In this document: positions 18,637 through 27,518 of the stretch, piece by piece | Position numbering within the stretch: position 1 is the stretch's first letter | Layout of the letters: every line of letters begins with the position of its first letter | DNA from: an uncultured Granulosicoccus sp. | GTDB lineage: Bacteria; Pseudomonadota; Gammaproteobacteria; Granulosicoccales; Granulosicoccaceae | Direction: 5' to 3' | Length of the DNA: 64,000 bases | Assembly (NCBI GenBank): GCA_947492525.1 | Contig: CANLNQ010000002.1 | Location: forward strand, 171,538 to 235,537 | Program-made: the position numbers and the translations under genes | Notes under the pieces: generated by a model | What the model was told of the DNA's origin: nothing | What the model saw: only the letters and a program-made list of their open reading frames with translations | Database searches by the model: none

Positions 18637-19526
18637 TGCAGCGATGGCGCGCTCTTGTGAAACGTCAAGGATGCCCAGAGGGTCTCCCAGTGAGCACTTG
18701 TGTCTGCCGGCTCCAGTACCGTGACGCTGTTGAACAGGTATTGACCGGGGGCCGCAGTATCGAAGCTGGCAAGACCGTTGGCGTCGGTGTCGAGAAGGGT
18801 ACGGGTGACGGCGGCCGATTCACTGTCTCGGTGGAACAGCTCCACCTGGCGATTGGCCAGTGGCGCGCCTTCCAGATGGAGTTGCAGTTGCAGGGTATTG
18901 CCTTGCATCGGGTCCGTGAGTGCAATCAGTTCCAGTCTCTGCATCTGTGGTGCCAGGGCCGCGGCAGGCGGCGTATCGGGTGTTGACTGAGCTGACTGTG
19001 TTGACTGTGTGGATTGAGCTGACTGGTCTTTACCGGGCGTAGGGCTCCTGACATCAATGAACGACTTGCAATATCGATAATAGTGCTCGACGATGCCCTG
19101 ATCCGGCAGGTCTCTGTTCCGATGGCGTTCGGCAATGCCCTGCAGGCCGTGATAGTTCAGAAACGTCTCGAAATCGCTGTATTGCTCATGGAGCAGCTCG
19201 CGCCGGGTCGTTTCCAGCAGCAACAGGTGCAATCCGGTTTCTTGCAGAGGCATCTGAAAAGCCGGGTAGTCTCCAAGGCGACCGTTGAGTGCCAGTCTGT
19301 GATTTTCGGATATCAGACCGGCTCGGGCGAAGGCATCCGGATCGAAAGGCAGGGTGTCGCCTACGAAGTTCTCGCCATTTCGCACATCCGCCCGCAATTG
19401 CTCACCAACCAGCCATGGCATGTCGGTGGGTTGAAGCCAGTATTCATGTGCCACCGCAGGTATCGCGAACGCACTCAGTACCAGCAGCGCACAGGCTTCA
19501 TTCAGCAGGCGTTTCAGAGCGATCAT
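18633..19526 (-). CDS. DUF4198 domain periplasmic protein
   Basis: 297 residues. The signal peptide (about 1-26, ending VAHEYWLQP) leads into a DUF4198 domain, a family often annotated as nickel/cobalt uptake-associated. The start HEYWLQP is typical, and the C-terminal part (residues about 200-290) has the beta-sandwich look of the family, with ANRQVELFHRD and DANGLASFDTAAPGQYLF. A Ser-Thr-Gln linker (SAQSTQSTQSAQST) between the halves is encoded by a 9-bp repeat. The gene starts within the stop codon of the anti-sigma gene (TGATG), so the two are translationally coupled. Confidence 0.82.
   Translation of the reverse strand: MIALKRLLNEACALLVLSAFAIPAVAHEYWLQPTDMPWLVGEQLRADVRNGENFVGDTLPFDPDAFARAGLISENHRLALNGRLGDYPAFQMPLQETGLHLLLLETTRRELLHEQYSDFETFLNYHGLQGIAERHRNRDLPDQGIVEHYYRYCKSFIDVRSPTPGKDQSAQSTQSTQSAQSTPDTPPAAALAPQMQRLELIALTDPMQGNTLQLQLHLEGAPLANRQVELFHRDSESAAVTRTLLDTDANGLASFDTAAPGQYLFNSVTVLEPADTSAHWETLWASLTFHKSAPSLQ
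18981..19025. repeat. Imperfect 9-bp repeat inside the DUF4198 gene
   Basis: Five 9-bp units related to TGTTGACTG and AGCTGACTG. On the minus strand they encode alternating Gln-Ser and Thr/Ala residues in a linker. In-frame unit length. Confidence 0.75.
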
Positions 19527-20554
19527 CAGAAGCGCTGACTGGCGATGTTGCGGATGGTGCCACTGAACAATACAGGGCCGGTTGGCACGGCCTCGGGCGA
19601 TCCACCGGCAGGCTCAAGGCTGACGGCAAACAACTGTGCTTCGGCTGTACTGATGGGCAGTGCGAGCACCACGGACTCACCTTCATTCACCGGCAACAGA
19701 CCCACGGAATTGACACCTGCATCGTCGGGTTTGACCATCCACAGTTCGAAGGACTGATTCTCCTCCAGTGGCGGTGGTGTCAGAGCGACTACCTGCAGTT
19801 GGTCACTGCCAGTGGTACTGGACAGAATCCAAAGCGCCTGCTCCGATTCATTCTGGACAAGACTGAGCATGTCGAGCGCTGCCGGCGTTGGCTGCAGCGC
19901 CTCGCGATTCGTGGTCTGCAGCAGCAGAGCTGCCAGAGCCACAGAGGCGGCGGTGGCCAGCCCGGCAATCGACTTCCACACCAGGTTGCTGCGACGGCCA
20001 CGTCGTCGGCGATGCGGCACAACCGTGTGCCGTGAGTCGTGCTCGGCGGTGTCAGGTGCCGATGCCGAAAGTGTGACTGACCGCTCGTCCGGATCGCTGG
20101 CTTCCACCTGATCTGGCAGTTCCGCCCGAGCGGCGCGTTCTGCCCGGTTGGTAGACTCGGTCTGTTCCCCGCGTTCCCCGCGTTCCCCGCGTTCCCCGCG
20201 TTCCCCGCGTTCCTCGCGTGCCTCGCGTGCCTCGCGTGCCTCGCGTGCCTCGCGTTCCCCGTGTGCCTCGCGTTCCCCGCGCTCACTTGTCGAGAACCGA
20301 CCGGTTTGTTGCGACTGATGCCGTTGCTGTTCGATACGCTTCATGATCAAGGGCAGAAGATGAGACGGTGGCTCCACCGGTTCGACACGCGAGTCCAGCG
20401 TGCTCAGTGTGTTCTGCCACCACGCCACTTTCGCTCTCGCATCCGCATCGTTTGCCAGAATTCGTTCGTAGACATCGCGCTCGGTGCCTCGAAGCGTACC
20501 CAGCGCATACTCGCCGGCTTGTGCTTCCCACCATTGCTCGTCAGGCGTGGCCAT
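19526..20554 (-). CDS. Anti-sigma factor, RskA (anti-sigma-K) family
   Basis: 342 residues. The N-terminal cytoplasmic anti-sigma domain (about 1-75, with [32 protein letters not shown]) is followed by a charged low-complexity linker of Arg-Glu-Ala and Arg-Gly-Glu triplets. One membrane segment lies near 185-205 ([19 protein letters not shown]). The periplasmic RskA C-terminal domain contains [25 protein letters not shown]. It should hold the adjacent ECF sigma factor inactive at the membrane. The gene overlaps the sigma gene by 14 nt. The linker is encoded by a 13-copy 9-bp array, so its length could vary between strains. Confidence 0.93.
   Translation of the reverse strand: MATPDEQWWEAQAGEYALGTLRGTERDVYERILANDADARAKVAWWQNTLSTLDSRVEPVEPPSHLLPLIMKRIEQQRHQSQQTGRFSTSERGEREAHGEREAREAREAREAREERGERGERGERGERGEQTESTNRAERAARAELPDQVEASDPDERSVTLSASAPDTAEHDSRHTVVPHRRRRGRRSNLVWKSIAGLATAASVALAALLLQTTNREALQPTPAALDMLSLVQNESEQALWILSSTTGSDQLQVVALTPPPLEENQSFELWMVKPDDAGVNSVGLLPVNEGESVVLALPISTAEAQLFAVSLEPAGGSPEAVPTGPVLFSGTIRNIASQRF
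20164..20280. repeat. 9-bp tandem array, 13 units, inside the anti-sigma gene
   Basis: Thirteen contiguous 9-bp units of two main types, GTTCCCCGC and GTGCCTCGC, arranged in blocks. On the minus strand they encode the Arg/Glu/Ala/Gly linker between the anti-sigma domain and the membrane segment. The unit keeps the frame. Confidence 0.93.
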
Positions 20555-21152
20555 CGAGACACTCCTTCAATGAAATCAGACTGCGGCGTATCCAGCTCTT
20601 GACGGTCCCGATCGGTCGCTGCAGGCGTTCGCTCAACTCTTCCTGAGAGAAGCCTTCGCAGTAGGCACGCACCACACATTCCCGGGCAGGTTCCGCCAGC
20701 TGCTCCAGGCACATCTCCAGCATCTGAGACGATTCGTGTTGCTGGTCCATCGGACGCTCCCGCTCGGGCATGATCTCCATCGCCGCCTTGTCCAGATTGA
20801 GCTCGATGTCTTCACGGCTGCTGCGTTTGCGCAGCACATCGATGGCATGATTGCGGGCGATGCTGGAAAGCCAGGTGCGCGGTGCACTGCGGGCGCTCTT
20901 GTACTTGTCCGCATTGTTCCAGATCTTCAGATACGTCTCCTGCAGTGCCTCCTCGGCCAGGGCCTCCGTTCTCAGGATGCGCAACAGCACGCCGAACAGC
21001 TGGCTGGACGTGGATTTGTACAGTTGTTCGAATGCGCTTTCGATGCCATCGGCGCAGGCGCTGATCAGGCCGTCCAGGCGCTGGTCGGCCGGATCGGTGC
21101 TGATCGGCCGCGAAGCCGGAGGGGCGTCAACTGTGGAGCTGCCGTGGGTCAT
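20541..21152 (-). CDS. ECF RNA polymerase sigma factor, SigK-like
   Basis: 203 residues with sigma region 2 (about 25-105, ending PRTWLSSIARNHAIDVLRKR) and region 4 (about 140-200, ECVVRAYCEGFSQEELSERLQRPIGTVKSWIRRSL). It is the first gene of an overlapping operon with its anti-sigma factor, a DUF4198 protein and a HupE-like protein. A copy of the motif shared with two other genes ends only about 10 nt before the ATG. If that motif is its promoter, the message is nearly leaderless. The layout suggests positive autoregulation. Confidence 0.95.
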   Translation of the reverse strand: MTHGSSTVDAPPASRPISTDPADQRLDGLISACADGIESAFEQLYKSTSSQLFGVLLRILRTEALAEEALQETYLKIWNNADKYKSARSAPRTWLSSIARNHAIDVLRKRSSREDIELNLDKAAMEIMPERERPMDQQHESSQMLEMCLEQLAEPARECVVRAYCEGFSQEELSERLQRPIGTVKSWIRRSLISLKECLDGHA

Positions 21153-21161
21153 GGTGGTATC

Positions 21162-21189
21162 TACGCAGTGAAATCATGAAAAGAGGCAG
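21162..21189 (-). promoter_or_regulatory. Putative ECF-sigma promoter, copy 3 (autoregulatory)
   Basis: Minus strand: CTGCCTCTTTT (21189-21179), 13 nt, then CGTA (21165-21162). It differs by one base from the 11-mer seen at the other two sites. It lies directly upstream of the ECF sigma gene. Confidence 0.5.
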
Positions 21190-21308
21190 TCACGAGCAAA
21201 TGACTGACAGACTGGCGCTCATGGTTACGTGGAATGTCGACTGATCGGGACATCGTTGTAATTTATACAGTGCAACGGATGTGAATGGAAAAAATATATT
21301 TTCGCGCG

Positions 21309-21337
21309 CTGCATCTTTTTGTGAACACCCTTGCGTA
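21309..21337 (+). promoter_or_regulatory. Putative ECF-sigma promoter, copy 2
   Basis: CTGCATCTTTT (21309-21319), 14 nt, then CGTA (21334-21337), about 130 nt before the DUF4331 start codon. The preceding bases (AAAAAATATATTTTCGCG) also resemble those before copy 1. Confidence 0.6.
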
Positions 21338-21466
21338 TCTATGGATGAAGACGATGGTAGTCGGGCTGATTCGAGGCGAAGCAGTCAACCGCGTTCATCG
21401 ATTTTCACGAGCGGCATTGGCCCGACAGGTTCTGCCCAAGAGAAATACTGCAACAGGAGTTCACCC

Positions 21467-23044
21467 ATGACAGTCAGATCCGGATTTTCCAGCGTCTTGA
21501 CACTATCGGCCGCCATTGCCGCGGTACTTGCCGGCCAGGCCGTGGCGTCGTCACACGCTGAAGCACCCTTCATCAAGTCCCGTCCAAAGCTTGATGCCAC
21601 GGATTTCTACATGTTCGCCAGCTATGAGCCGGGGCGAGAGGATTTCGTGACCCTCATCGCCAATTATCAGCCGTTGCAGGATGCCTATGGTGGTCCCAAC
21701 TATTTCTCGATGAACCCGGATGCCATCTACGAGATACATGTGGACAACGATGGTGACGCTGAGGAGGACATCACCTTTCTGTTCGATTTCGACAATGGTC
21801 TTGCCAATGGTGATCAGGGATTCGCCTTGCAGATTGGTGACGATACCGTGCCGGTGGCATTCAAAAACATCGGTCAGCTCGGTGCAGGGGACAACCAGTC
21901 GGTGCTCAATGTCAACGAGACCTACTTTGTCGGCATGATCGAGGGAGATCGACGTTCCGCTTCACCCGCCTGGGCCGTGCGTCCGGACTCTGGCCTGCGC
22001 CTGTTCTCCAAGCCTTATGACAATGTGGGCAGCAAGAGCTTTCCCGATGGCTACGACAACTACGTGAACAGCCTCAGCAACACCGGTGAAGCCTACTATG
22101 ATGTTCAGTTCGATCAATGCCCAGCCGGTGCCCAGGATGGTCGCGTGTTCGTGGGCCAGCGCAAGGAGAGCTTTTCGGTTGCCCTGGCAGAGGTGTTCGA
22201 TCTGGTGAATTTCGTGCCCCTGACCTCAGCCTTGCCCGATGACCCGGCCCGCAATGATCTTGCCGACAAGAACATTACAACTCTGGCATTGGAGGTTCAC
22301 AAGGATTGTCTGACCGGCGAGGGCAATGGCGTGATCGGCGGTTGGACGACATCCAGTGTACGCAGTACGCAGACGGTCAGCCTGGATCCGAGCTATCGTC
22401 GTCCCCTGGAATACAGCGGTGAATACCGACAACTCTCCCGCTTGAGCAATCCTCTGGTGAATGAGGTGGTGATCGGATTGCCGGACAAGGACCGGTTCAA
22501 TGTCAGCGAGCCAAAGGACGATGGTCAGTTCGCCACCTACGTTACCTCACCCACACTGCCGGCCATTCTGGACATCCTGTTTCGTGACGCGGTGGGTGCC
22601 AGCTCGAACATTGCGCCTTCGAATCTGCCAAGAACCGATCTGGTCACGGCTTTCCTGACAGGCTTTCCCGGTGTCAATCAGCTGCAGACGGTCACCCCGT
22701 CCGAAATGATCAGGCTCAATACGGCCATCGAGGCCACGCCGAAGGATATGCAGGTGAATCTGGGTGTGGCGGGTGGCGACCTGGCAGGTTTCCCCAATGG
22801 TCGGCGTCCGGGAGATGATGTCACCGATATCGCCTTGCGCGTGATGATGGGCGCTCTGTGTCATCCCATTGCCGTGGATCTGGACGGCAGTGGTACCGCG
22901 GGCGACAGTGGGGACAATCTGGGACTGTGCCAGCCGGAGGATGCCCCGGTGGGCAACGCGCCCTTCACCGATGGAGCACCACAGAATGCCGGGCAGTTCG
23001 ACAACGCCTTTCCCTACCTGACAACCCCGGTTCAGGGTTCGTGA
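21467..23044 (+). CDS. Secreted DUF4331 protein
   Basis: 525 residues from the ATG at 21467, which has CAGGAG 8 nt upstream. The frame is open 186 nt further, but that part does not look like protein. A signal peptide (VLTLSAAIAAVLAGQAVAS) is followed by the DUF4331 start SSHAEAPFIKSRPKLDATDFYMFASYEPG. Family landmarks ADVYEIHVDNDGD-like text (AIYEIHVDNDGDAEEDITFLFDF), NGRRPGDDVTDIALRVMMGA and the C-terminal TPFTDGAP-like stretch are present. DUF4331 has no established biochemical role and is often encoded beside ECF sigma systems, as here. A terminator hairpin follows. Confidence 0.9.
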   Translation: MTVRSGFSSVLTLSAAIAAVLAGQAVASSHAEAPFIKSRPKLDATDFYMFASYEPGREDFVTLIANYQPLQDAYGGPNYFSMNPDAIYEIHVDNDGDAEEDITFLFDFDNGLANGDQGFALQIGDDTVPVAFKNIGQLGAGDNQSVLNVNETYFVGMIEGDRRSASPAWAVRPDSGLRLFSKPYDNVGSKSFPDGYDNYVNSLSNTGEAYYDVQFDQCPAGAQDGRVFVGQRKESFSVALAEVFDLVNFVPLTSALPDDPARNDLADKNITTLALEVHKDCLTGEGNGVIGGWTTSSVRSTQTVSLDPSYRRPLEYSGEYRQLSRLSNPLVNEVVIGLPDKDRFNVSEPKDDGQFATYVTSPTLPAILDILFRDAVGASSNIAPSNLPRTDLVTAFLTGFPGVNQLQTVTPSEMIRLNTAIEATPKDMQVNLGVAGGDLAGFPNGRRPGDDVTDIALRVMMGALCHPIAVDLDGSGTAGDSGDNLGLCQPEDAPVGNAPFTDGAPQNAGQFDNAFPYLTTPVQGS

Positions 23045-23079
23045 TCGCTGTCGTATCCCGCATCTGACGGCAGCTTTTC

Positions 23080-23098
23080 CGGTCTCAGGATGAGACCG
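23080..23098 (+). terminator. Terminator hairpin after the DUF4331 gene
   Basis: Stem CGGTCTCA / TGAGACCG with a three-base loop, followed by TTTCTCC, 35 nt after the stop codon. Confidence 0.7.
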
Positions 23099-23193
23099 TT
23101 TCTCCGGATTCTCGGGCAGGAGGCCTTCAACATCCGGATCTTCTTTCATCCGAGTCGTTTGCTTTCGTCCTCGGATTCAACAGGATAATCAGG

Positions 23194-24084
23194 ATGTATA
23201 CCAGCAAGCGTTTGGCAGTCGTGCTGTCTTTGACCTGGGTGGCGGGCTGCTCCAGTGGTGGGGGCTCCGGTGATCCGGTTGCGGACAATGGCAATGATGA
23301 ATTGCCCGCCGTGTCGGATGTCATCATGGCGCCCGCCGGTGAGATAACACACTACGGAGCGGTAACGGTCGCTGATGATGCCGGTCAGGCATCCGACCTG
23401 GTAGGCAGTTTCTATCGACTCGCCTCCGGGGTGTCGGCCGAGTTCATGACCGACATGCTCGCAGGCAATACGGCGATGTGTCAGGTACAGGATGACGGTG
23501 TCATTGATTTCGAAGAGATCAGCGTTGTGTATGTCCCGTCGGTACCGGGAATCAACGCAACCGCCGTCAGTGCAGGAGAGGCACTCGTTCTGAGCGGGCC
23601 CGACGGCACCTATGCCACTCTGGAAGAGCAACCGGCGGGCGGTTTCCTGTTCTACGATCTGCCGTCCATGTCCATGCTGATGGACGGCCCGGTGCCGACC
23701 GGTCTGCTGCTGGATGTGCCCGGAAGCGCCGAGATACCCGCCATCGTGGAAGCGGCAGTACCTGAGGTCACCACGCTGGCCAATGCCGAGTTCGGTGGCG
23801 AGAACACCGTGTCCAGCTCAAGCACGTTCACCTGGGATGCCTCGGATGACCCGGGCGCGATGATTCGCATCTTCACCAGTACCGCAGGTGGCTTCTTTCT
23901 GGAAGATGGCGTGACAGTCAGCTGTGTGGCACCTGACACCGGCTCGTTCACCTTTCCGGCCGATGTGCGCCGCGATCTGGGGGCCGATTTCATCGGCAGC
24001 GCACCGCTGATGTCTCGTATCGTGGTCAATCCCGTGCAGGTGGACAGCACGGTTGTCTACGTCATCCGTGAAAGCTTTCGCTGA
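23194..24084 (+). CDS. Lipoprotein of unknown function
   Basis: 296 residues with a lipoprotein signal and lipobox VAGC (Cys about residue 19), then a Gly/Ser-rich spacer. The body is mostly predicted beta-strand, acidic, with a late pair of cysteines (AMCQV and VSCVAPD). I see no recognised domain. It follows the DUF4331 gene on the same strand but lies behind its terminator, and I find no clear copy of the ECF motif before it. Co-regulation with the sigma system is therefore not shown. Confidence 0.75.
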   Translation: MYTSKRLAVVLSLTWVAGCSSGGGSGDPVADNGNDELPAVSDVIMAPAGEITHYGAVTVADDAGQASDLVGSFYRLASGVSAEFMTDMLAGNTAMCQVQDDGVIDFEEISVVYVPSVPGINATAVSAGEALVLSGPDGTYATLEEQPAGGFLFYDLPSMSMLMDGPVPTGLLLDVPGSAEIPAIVEAAVPEVTTLANAEFGGENTVSSSSTFTWDASDDPGAMIRIFTSTAGGFFLEDGVTVSCVAPDTGSFTFPADVRRDLGADFIGSAPLMSRIVVNPVQVDSTVVYVIRESFR

Positions 24085-24109
24085 CTCGGACGCGTGATGA
24101 ACTGAAAGG

Positions 24110-25045
24110 TCAACTGATTGCCATCTGCACGACGATGGCCGTGACATTGTCGGTCCCTCCCCGGCGCAAGGCCAGCTTGACCAGTTCATCAAGCGCCTGC
24201 CGCGGAGAGGGCAGAGCCAGATTGGCCTCGACTTCGGCCGGTTTTACATCCTTGAACAGACCGTCGCTGCAGACCAGGAAACGATCACCGGGCTGAACAT
24301 CGAGCTGGCGTACCTGGACATCGACATCGTCGGCGACACCAATGGCCCGGGTGATGACGTTGGAGGAGGGGTGGTTCTCGGCCTCGTCCGCGGTCAGTTC
24401 GCCGAGGCGACGCAGTTCCTGAACCAGGCTGTGATCGTCGGTCAACTGCAGGAATTTCCCTTCCCGATAGCGATAGATGCGGCTATCGCCAGCCCACAGC
24501 ACGTAGGCGTTGTCGCCATTGAGATGCAGGGCCGCCACGGTACTGCCCATGACCTGCCCCTGTGCCGCGTTGCGGCAGAGCTCATTGGCACTGTTCAGCC
24601 GTTCGAGCAGATCATCGACGCTCTCCAGTGCATTATCTTTCGACTTGAAGGTGTGCATGGCCTCGATGATGGCTTGACTGGCTCGGTCCCCCCGGCTGTG
24701 CCCACCCATGCCGTCGGCGACCACCCACAGCGCCTCTTCCTGCGCATCGAGAAAGGAATCCTCGTTGATCTTGCGCACGTGTCCCAGTTCGCTCAAGGCA
24801 CAGGAGTACCAGCGCGGCTCCAGGCTCTGCGCCGAGCCGTCACCCTTGCGACCGGATGTATCGCTGCCGGTCTTAAGGGAAGGCTTGCCGCTCCTTGTGG
24901 ACTGGCTGGCCGAGGCCCGACTCTGCTGACTGTCGCCATCACCGGACAGGCGAATGGCCGCGTCCGTATTGCCGCCGGAGCGGATGGCGCTGGCGGGAGC
25001 CGCCGGTGGGTGAAGGTCTGGGAAACGAATTGGCATCGTGGACAT
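24110..25045 (-). CDS. PP2C-family serine/threonine protein phosphatase
   Basis: 311 residues from the ATG at 25045, which has AAAGG upstream; the frame is open back to 25156. A disordered N-terminal segment of about 80 residues precedes a Stp1/PrpC-type PP2C domain. The metal-binding motifs are present: RKINEDSF, VVADGMGGHSRGDRAS, DDHSLVQELRRLGEL, SDGLFKDV and GGTDNVTAIVV. It would remove phosphate from Ser/Thr on cytoplasmic proteins. No partner Hanks-type kinase is encoded in the window. It is divergent from gltX. Confidence 0.93.
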   Translation of the reverse strand: MSTMPIRFPDLHPPAAPASAIRSGGNTDAAIRLSGDGDSQQSRASASQSTRSGKPSLKTGSDTSGRKGDGSAQSLEPRWYSCALSELGHVRKINEDSFLDAQEEALWVVADGMGGHSRGDRASQAIIEAMHTFKSKDNALESVDDLLERLNSANELCRNAAQGQVMGSTVAALHLNGDNAYVLWAGDSRIYRYREGKFLQLTDDHSLVQELRRLGELTADEAENHPSSNVITRAIGVADDVDVQVRQLDVQPGDRFLVCSDGLFKDVKPAEVEANLALPSPRQALDELVKLALRRGGTDNVTAIVVQMAIS

Positions 25046-25184
25046 TACAACCTTTAACAGACCGTCAGTATAGCGCTGACTGCGCGTCTCACCGTGTGTG
25101 CTCAATACCACTAATGAATGAGAATTTTTACCGTGGTGCTTTGCTAGACTACGCACCTCTCATTTACCCGCTTTGAAACCACTC

Positions 25185-26594
25185 ATGAAGGTCCGCACCC
25201 GATTTGCACCAAGTCCGACTGGTTACCTGCATATTGGCGGTGCCCGGACGGCCTTGTTCAGCTATCTGTTTGCCCGCAAGCACGGTGGCGATTTCATCCT
25301 GCGTATCGAAGATACGGATCTGGAGCGCTCGTCCGAAGCATCGGTGCAGGCCATACTCGACGGCATGCAGTGGCTCGGGCTGGAACACGATGAAGGTCCT
25401 TTCTACCAGACGCAGCGTTTCGATCGTTATCGGGAAGTGATTCAGCAGCTGATGGACAGCGGTCATGCCTATCACTGCTATTGCACCCCGGAAGAACTGG
25501 ACGCGATGCGCGAAGAGGCAACTGCTCGAAAGGAGAAGCCACGCTACAACGGTTACTGGCGCGATCGGGATGAAACGCCGCCTGAAGGTATCAAGCCGGT
25601 GGTGCGATTCCGCAATCCGCTCGATGGCAAGGTCACGATCGATGATGCGGTCAAGGGACAGATCGTCATCGACAACCGCGAGCTGGATGATCTGGTCATC
25701 ATGCGCTCAGACGGCACACCGACCTACAATCTGACAGTGGTGGTCGATGACATGGACATGGAGATCACCCACGTCATTCGAGGCGATGACCACGTCAACA
25801 ATACGCCTCGCCAGATCAACATCCTCGAAGCACTGGGTGCCACGCGCCCGGTCTATGCGCATCTGCCCATGATTCTGGGTGAAGACGGCAAGCGCATGTC
25901 GAAGCGCCATGGCGCGGTCAGCGTCATGCAGTACCAGGCCGATGGCTATCTGCCTGAAGCCCTGCTGAACTATCTGGTGCGCCTGGGCTGGTCACATCAG
26001 GATCAGGAGCTGTTTACCGCCGATGAAATGCGCGAGCTGTTCAGCCTCGAAGCGGTGAATCGCTCCGGCTCGGTGTTCGATGTCAAGAAGCTGGACTGGG
26101 TCAATCAGCAGTATCTGCAGAAGGCCGATGCCGAGTACCTGGGGCAGGTACTGCAGCCCTATATGGAGACGCTGAGCATCGATACCACTGCCGGTGCGCC
26201 TCTGTCTGCAGTGGCCGATCTGCTGCGCGATCGTGCCAGCACACTGGTGCAGATGGCCGAGGCGGCACGCTATTTCTACCAGGCTCCGGCCAGTTACGAT
26301 GAAAAGGCAAAGGCCAAGCAGTTCAAGCCGGCTGCCGCCGATGTCCTGCAGGATGCCGCCAGCCGCTTTGCAGCGCTGGACAGCTGGGATGCGGCCAGTA
26401 TTCAGGCTGCGATGGAAGCCGGCGTCGAGGCATTGGGGATCGGTTTTGGCAAACTGGGTCAACCGCTGCGTCTGGCGGTAACCGGTGGTACCCAGTCGCC
26501 GTCGATGAACGATACCCTGGCGCTCATCGACAGACACGATGTGCTGGCGCGACTGGAAAAGGCCATTGCCGTCTGCCGCGAGCAGGCCGGCTGA
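25185..26594 (+). CDS. gltX: Glutamyl-tRNA synthetase GltX
   Basis: Class I synthetase charging tRNA-Glu, about 469 residues from the ATG at 25185; an in-frame TTG at 25173 is less likely. The HIGH motif appears as PTGYLHIGG and the KMSKS motif as KRMSKRHGA. The CYC of the zinc region ([16 protein letters not shown]) and [15 protein letters not shown] are family-typical. It is collinear with E. coli GltX. Confidence 0.97.
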   Translation: MKVRTRFAPSPTGYLHIGGARTALFSYLFARKHGGDFILRIEDTDLERSSEASVQAILDGMQWLGLEHDEGPFYQTQRFDRYREVIQQLMDSGHAYHCYCTPEELDAMREEATARKEKPRYNGYWRDRDETPPEGIKPVVRFRNPLDGKVTIDDAVKGQIVIDNRELDDLVIMRSDGTPTYNLTVVVDDMDMEITHVIRGDDHVNNTPRQINILEALGATRPVYAHLPMILGEDGKRMSKRHGAVSVMQYQADGYLPEALLNYLVRLGWSHQDQELFTADEMRELFSLEAVNRSGSVFDVKKLDWVNQQYLQKADAEYLGQVLQPYMETLSIDTTAGAPLSAVADLLRDRASTLVQMAEAARYFYQAPASYDEKAKAKQFKPAAADVLQDAASRFAALDSWDAASIQAAMEAGVEALGIGFGKLGQPLRLAVTGGTQSPSMNDTLALIDRHDVLARLEKAIAVCREQAG

Positions 26595-26633
26595 GCCGGA
26601 TCCGGGTCAGGAGCGCGCTCCCGCAGATCGAGC

Positions 26634-26715
26634 CGCCAGGCAGCCATCCGCGTTGTTGCTCGCTTTCAAGGTTTGCCCGATACCTTTTCGAGCTCGCGCC
26701 TCGCGGCTGCCTGGC
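26634..26715. repeat. Long-range 11-bp inverted repeat after gltX
   Basis: GCCAGGCAGCC at 26635-26645 and its perfect complement GGCTGCCTGGC at 26705-26715, with CGAG and CTCG as outer matching arms. It occupies the convergent gap between gltX and the SDR gene. There is no T tract, so a simple terminator is unlikely. Confidence 0.6.
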
Positions 26716-26751
26716 AACTCGCTGAATGAACGCTTTGCATGAAACAGTACG

Positions 26752-27513
26752 CTAGATCAGACCGACCAGCTTCCTGCCTTCGTCGGTCTTGATCGAAAAA
26801 TCGCTGCCTGACCACTCGGCCGCAGCTTCGGTACATAGCCAGGCAATGGCGCGGGCCGGCCATTCAGGCGGGATGTGGTCGCTGAAGTCCATCTGACTGA
26901 CCGGGTTGATGCCGGAGGCCTTGATGGCGCGCTGCATGTCGGTGGCCACGGTGCCCGGACTCAGGCCGATGCAGCGGATACCGTGTTCGGCGTATTCCTT
27001 GTGTACACACCGAGTCAGGGCCAGTACGCCGGCCTTGGTTGCGCAGTAGTGACTCCAGCCTTCGATGGCATTGACTGCAGCGCCGGAGCTGATGTTGATG
27101 ATGACGCCATTGCCGCGCGTCTGCATGCCGGGCAAGACGGTACGCAGGCCGTGGTAGACCCCCTTGAGATTGATGTCCACTGCCTGGTCCCAGCCACTCG
27201 GGTCGGATTCGTCGAGTCGGGCGATGGGGTCGATGATGCCGGCATTGTTGACCAGTATGTCGACGGCACCAAAGGCCTCGACAGCACTGGCCACTGCCGC
27301 TTCCATCGAGGCGTAGCTGGCCACATCGCATTCCACCGCCAGTGCCTGCGCGCCGGATTGGCGAATTTCCTCGGCGATGGTCTCGCAATCGTGTTTGGTG
27401 CGGGCGGCCAGTACCACTTGCATGCCCAGTTCGGCCATGTGTCGTGCGGCGGCGGCACCGATACCGCGGCTGGCACCGGTGATCAGCGCGGTCTTGCCTT
27501 GTAGTTCTTTCAT
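26752..27513 (-). CDS. Short-chain dehydrogenase/reductase (SDR)
   Basis: Classical SDR of 253 residues from the ATG at 27513; the frame is open upstream but overlaps yqjG. It has the cofactor motif TGASRGIGAAAARH, the NNAG motif (LVNNAGIID), the catalytic Ser in INISSGAA and the YCATK pair (Tyr and Lys). The post-catalytic LSPGTVATDMQ is also present. The substrate cannot be read from sequence. The start codon lies 5 nt after the yqjG stop, so the two genes are probably one transcript. Confidence 0.92.
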   Translation of the reverse strand: MKELQGKTALITGASRGIGAAAARHMAELGMQVVLAARTKHDCETIAEEIRQSGAQALAVECDVASYASMEAAVASAVEAFGAVDILVNNAGIIDPIARLDESDPSGWDQAVDINLKGVYHGLRTVLPGMQTRGNGVIINISSGAAVNAIEGWSHYCATKAGVLALTRCVHKEYAEHGIRCIGLSPGTVATDMQRAIKASGINPVSQMDFSDHIPPEWPARAIAWLCTEAAAEWSGSDFSIKTDEGRKLVGLI

Positions 27514-27518
27514 GAGGT

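Larger units (their letters stand above)
21153..21466. other. Divergent regulatory region between the sigma operon and the DUF4331 gene
   Basis: About 310 bp with no convincing gene, although the DUF4331 frame stays open back to 21281. It contains two copies of the putative ECF promoter facing opposite ways, and the DUF4331 ribosome site CAGGAG at 21453-21458. Confidence 0.7.

Noticed and set aside
23071..23100. Fourth copy of the ECF motif before the 23194 lipoprotein
   Set aside because: GCAGCTTTTCC resembles the -35 part, but the spacing is wrong and the bases form the DUF4331 terminator.
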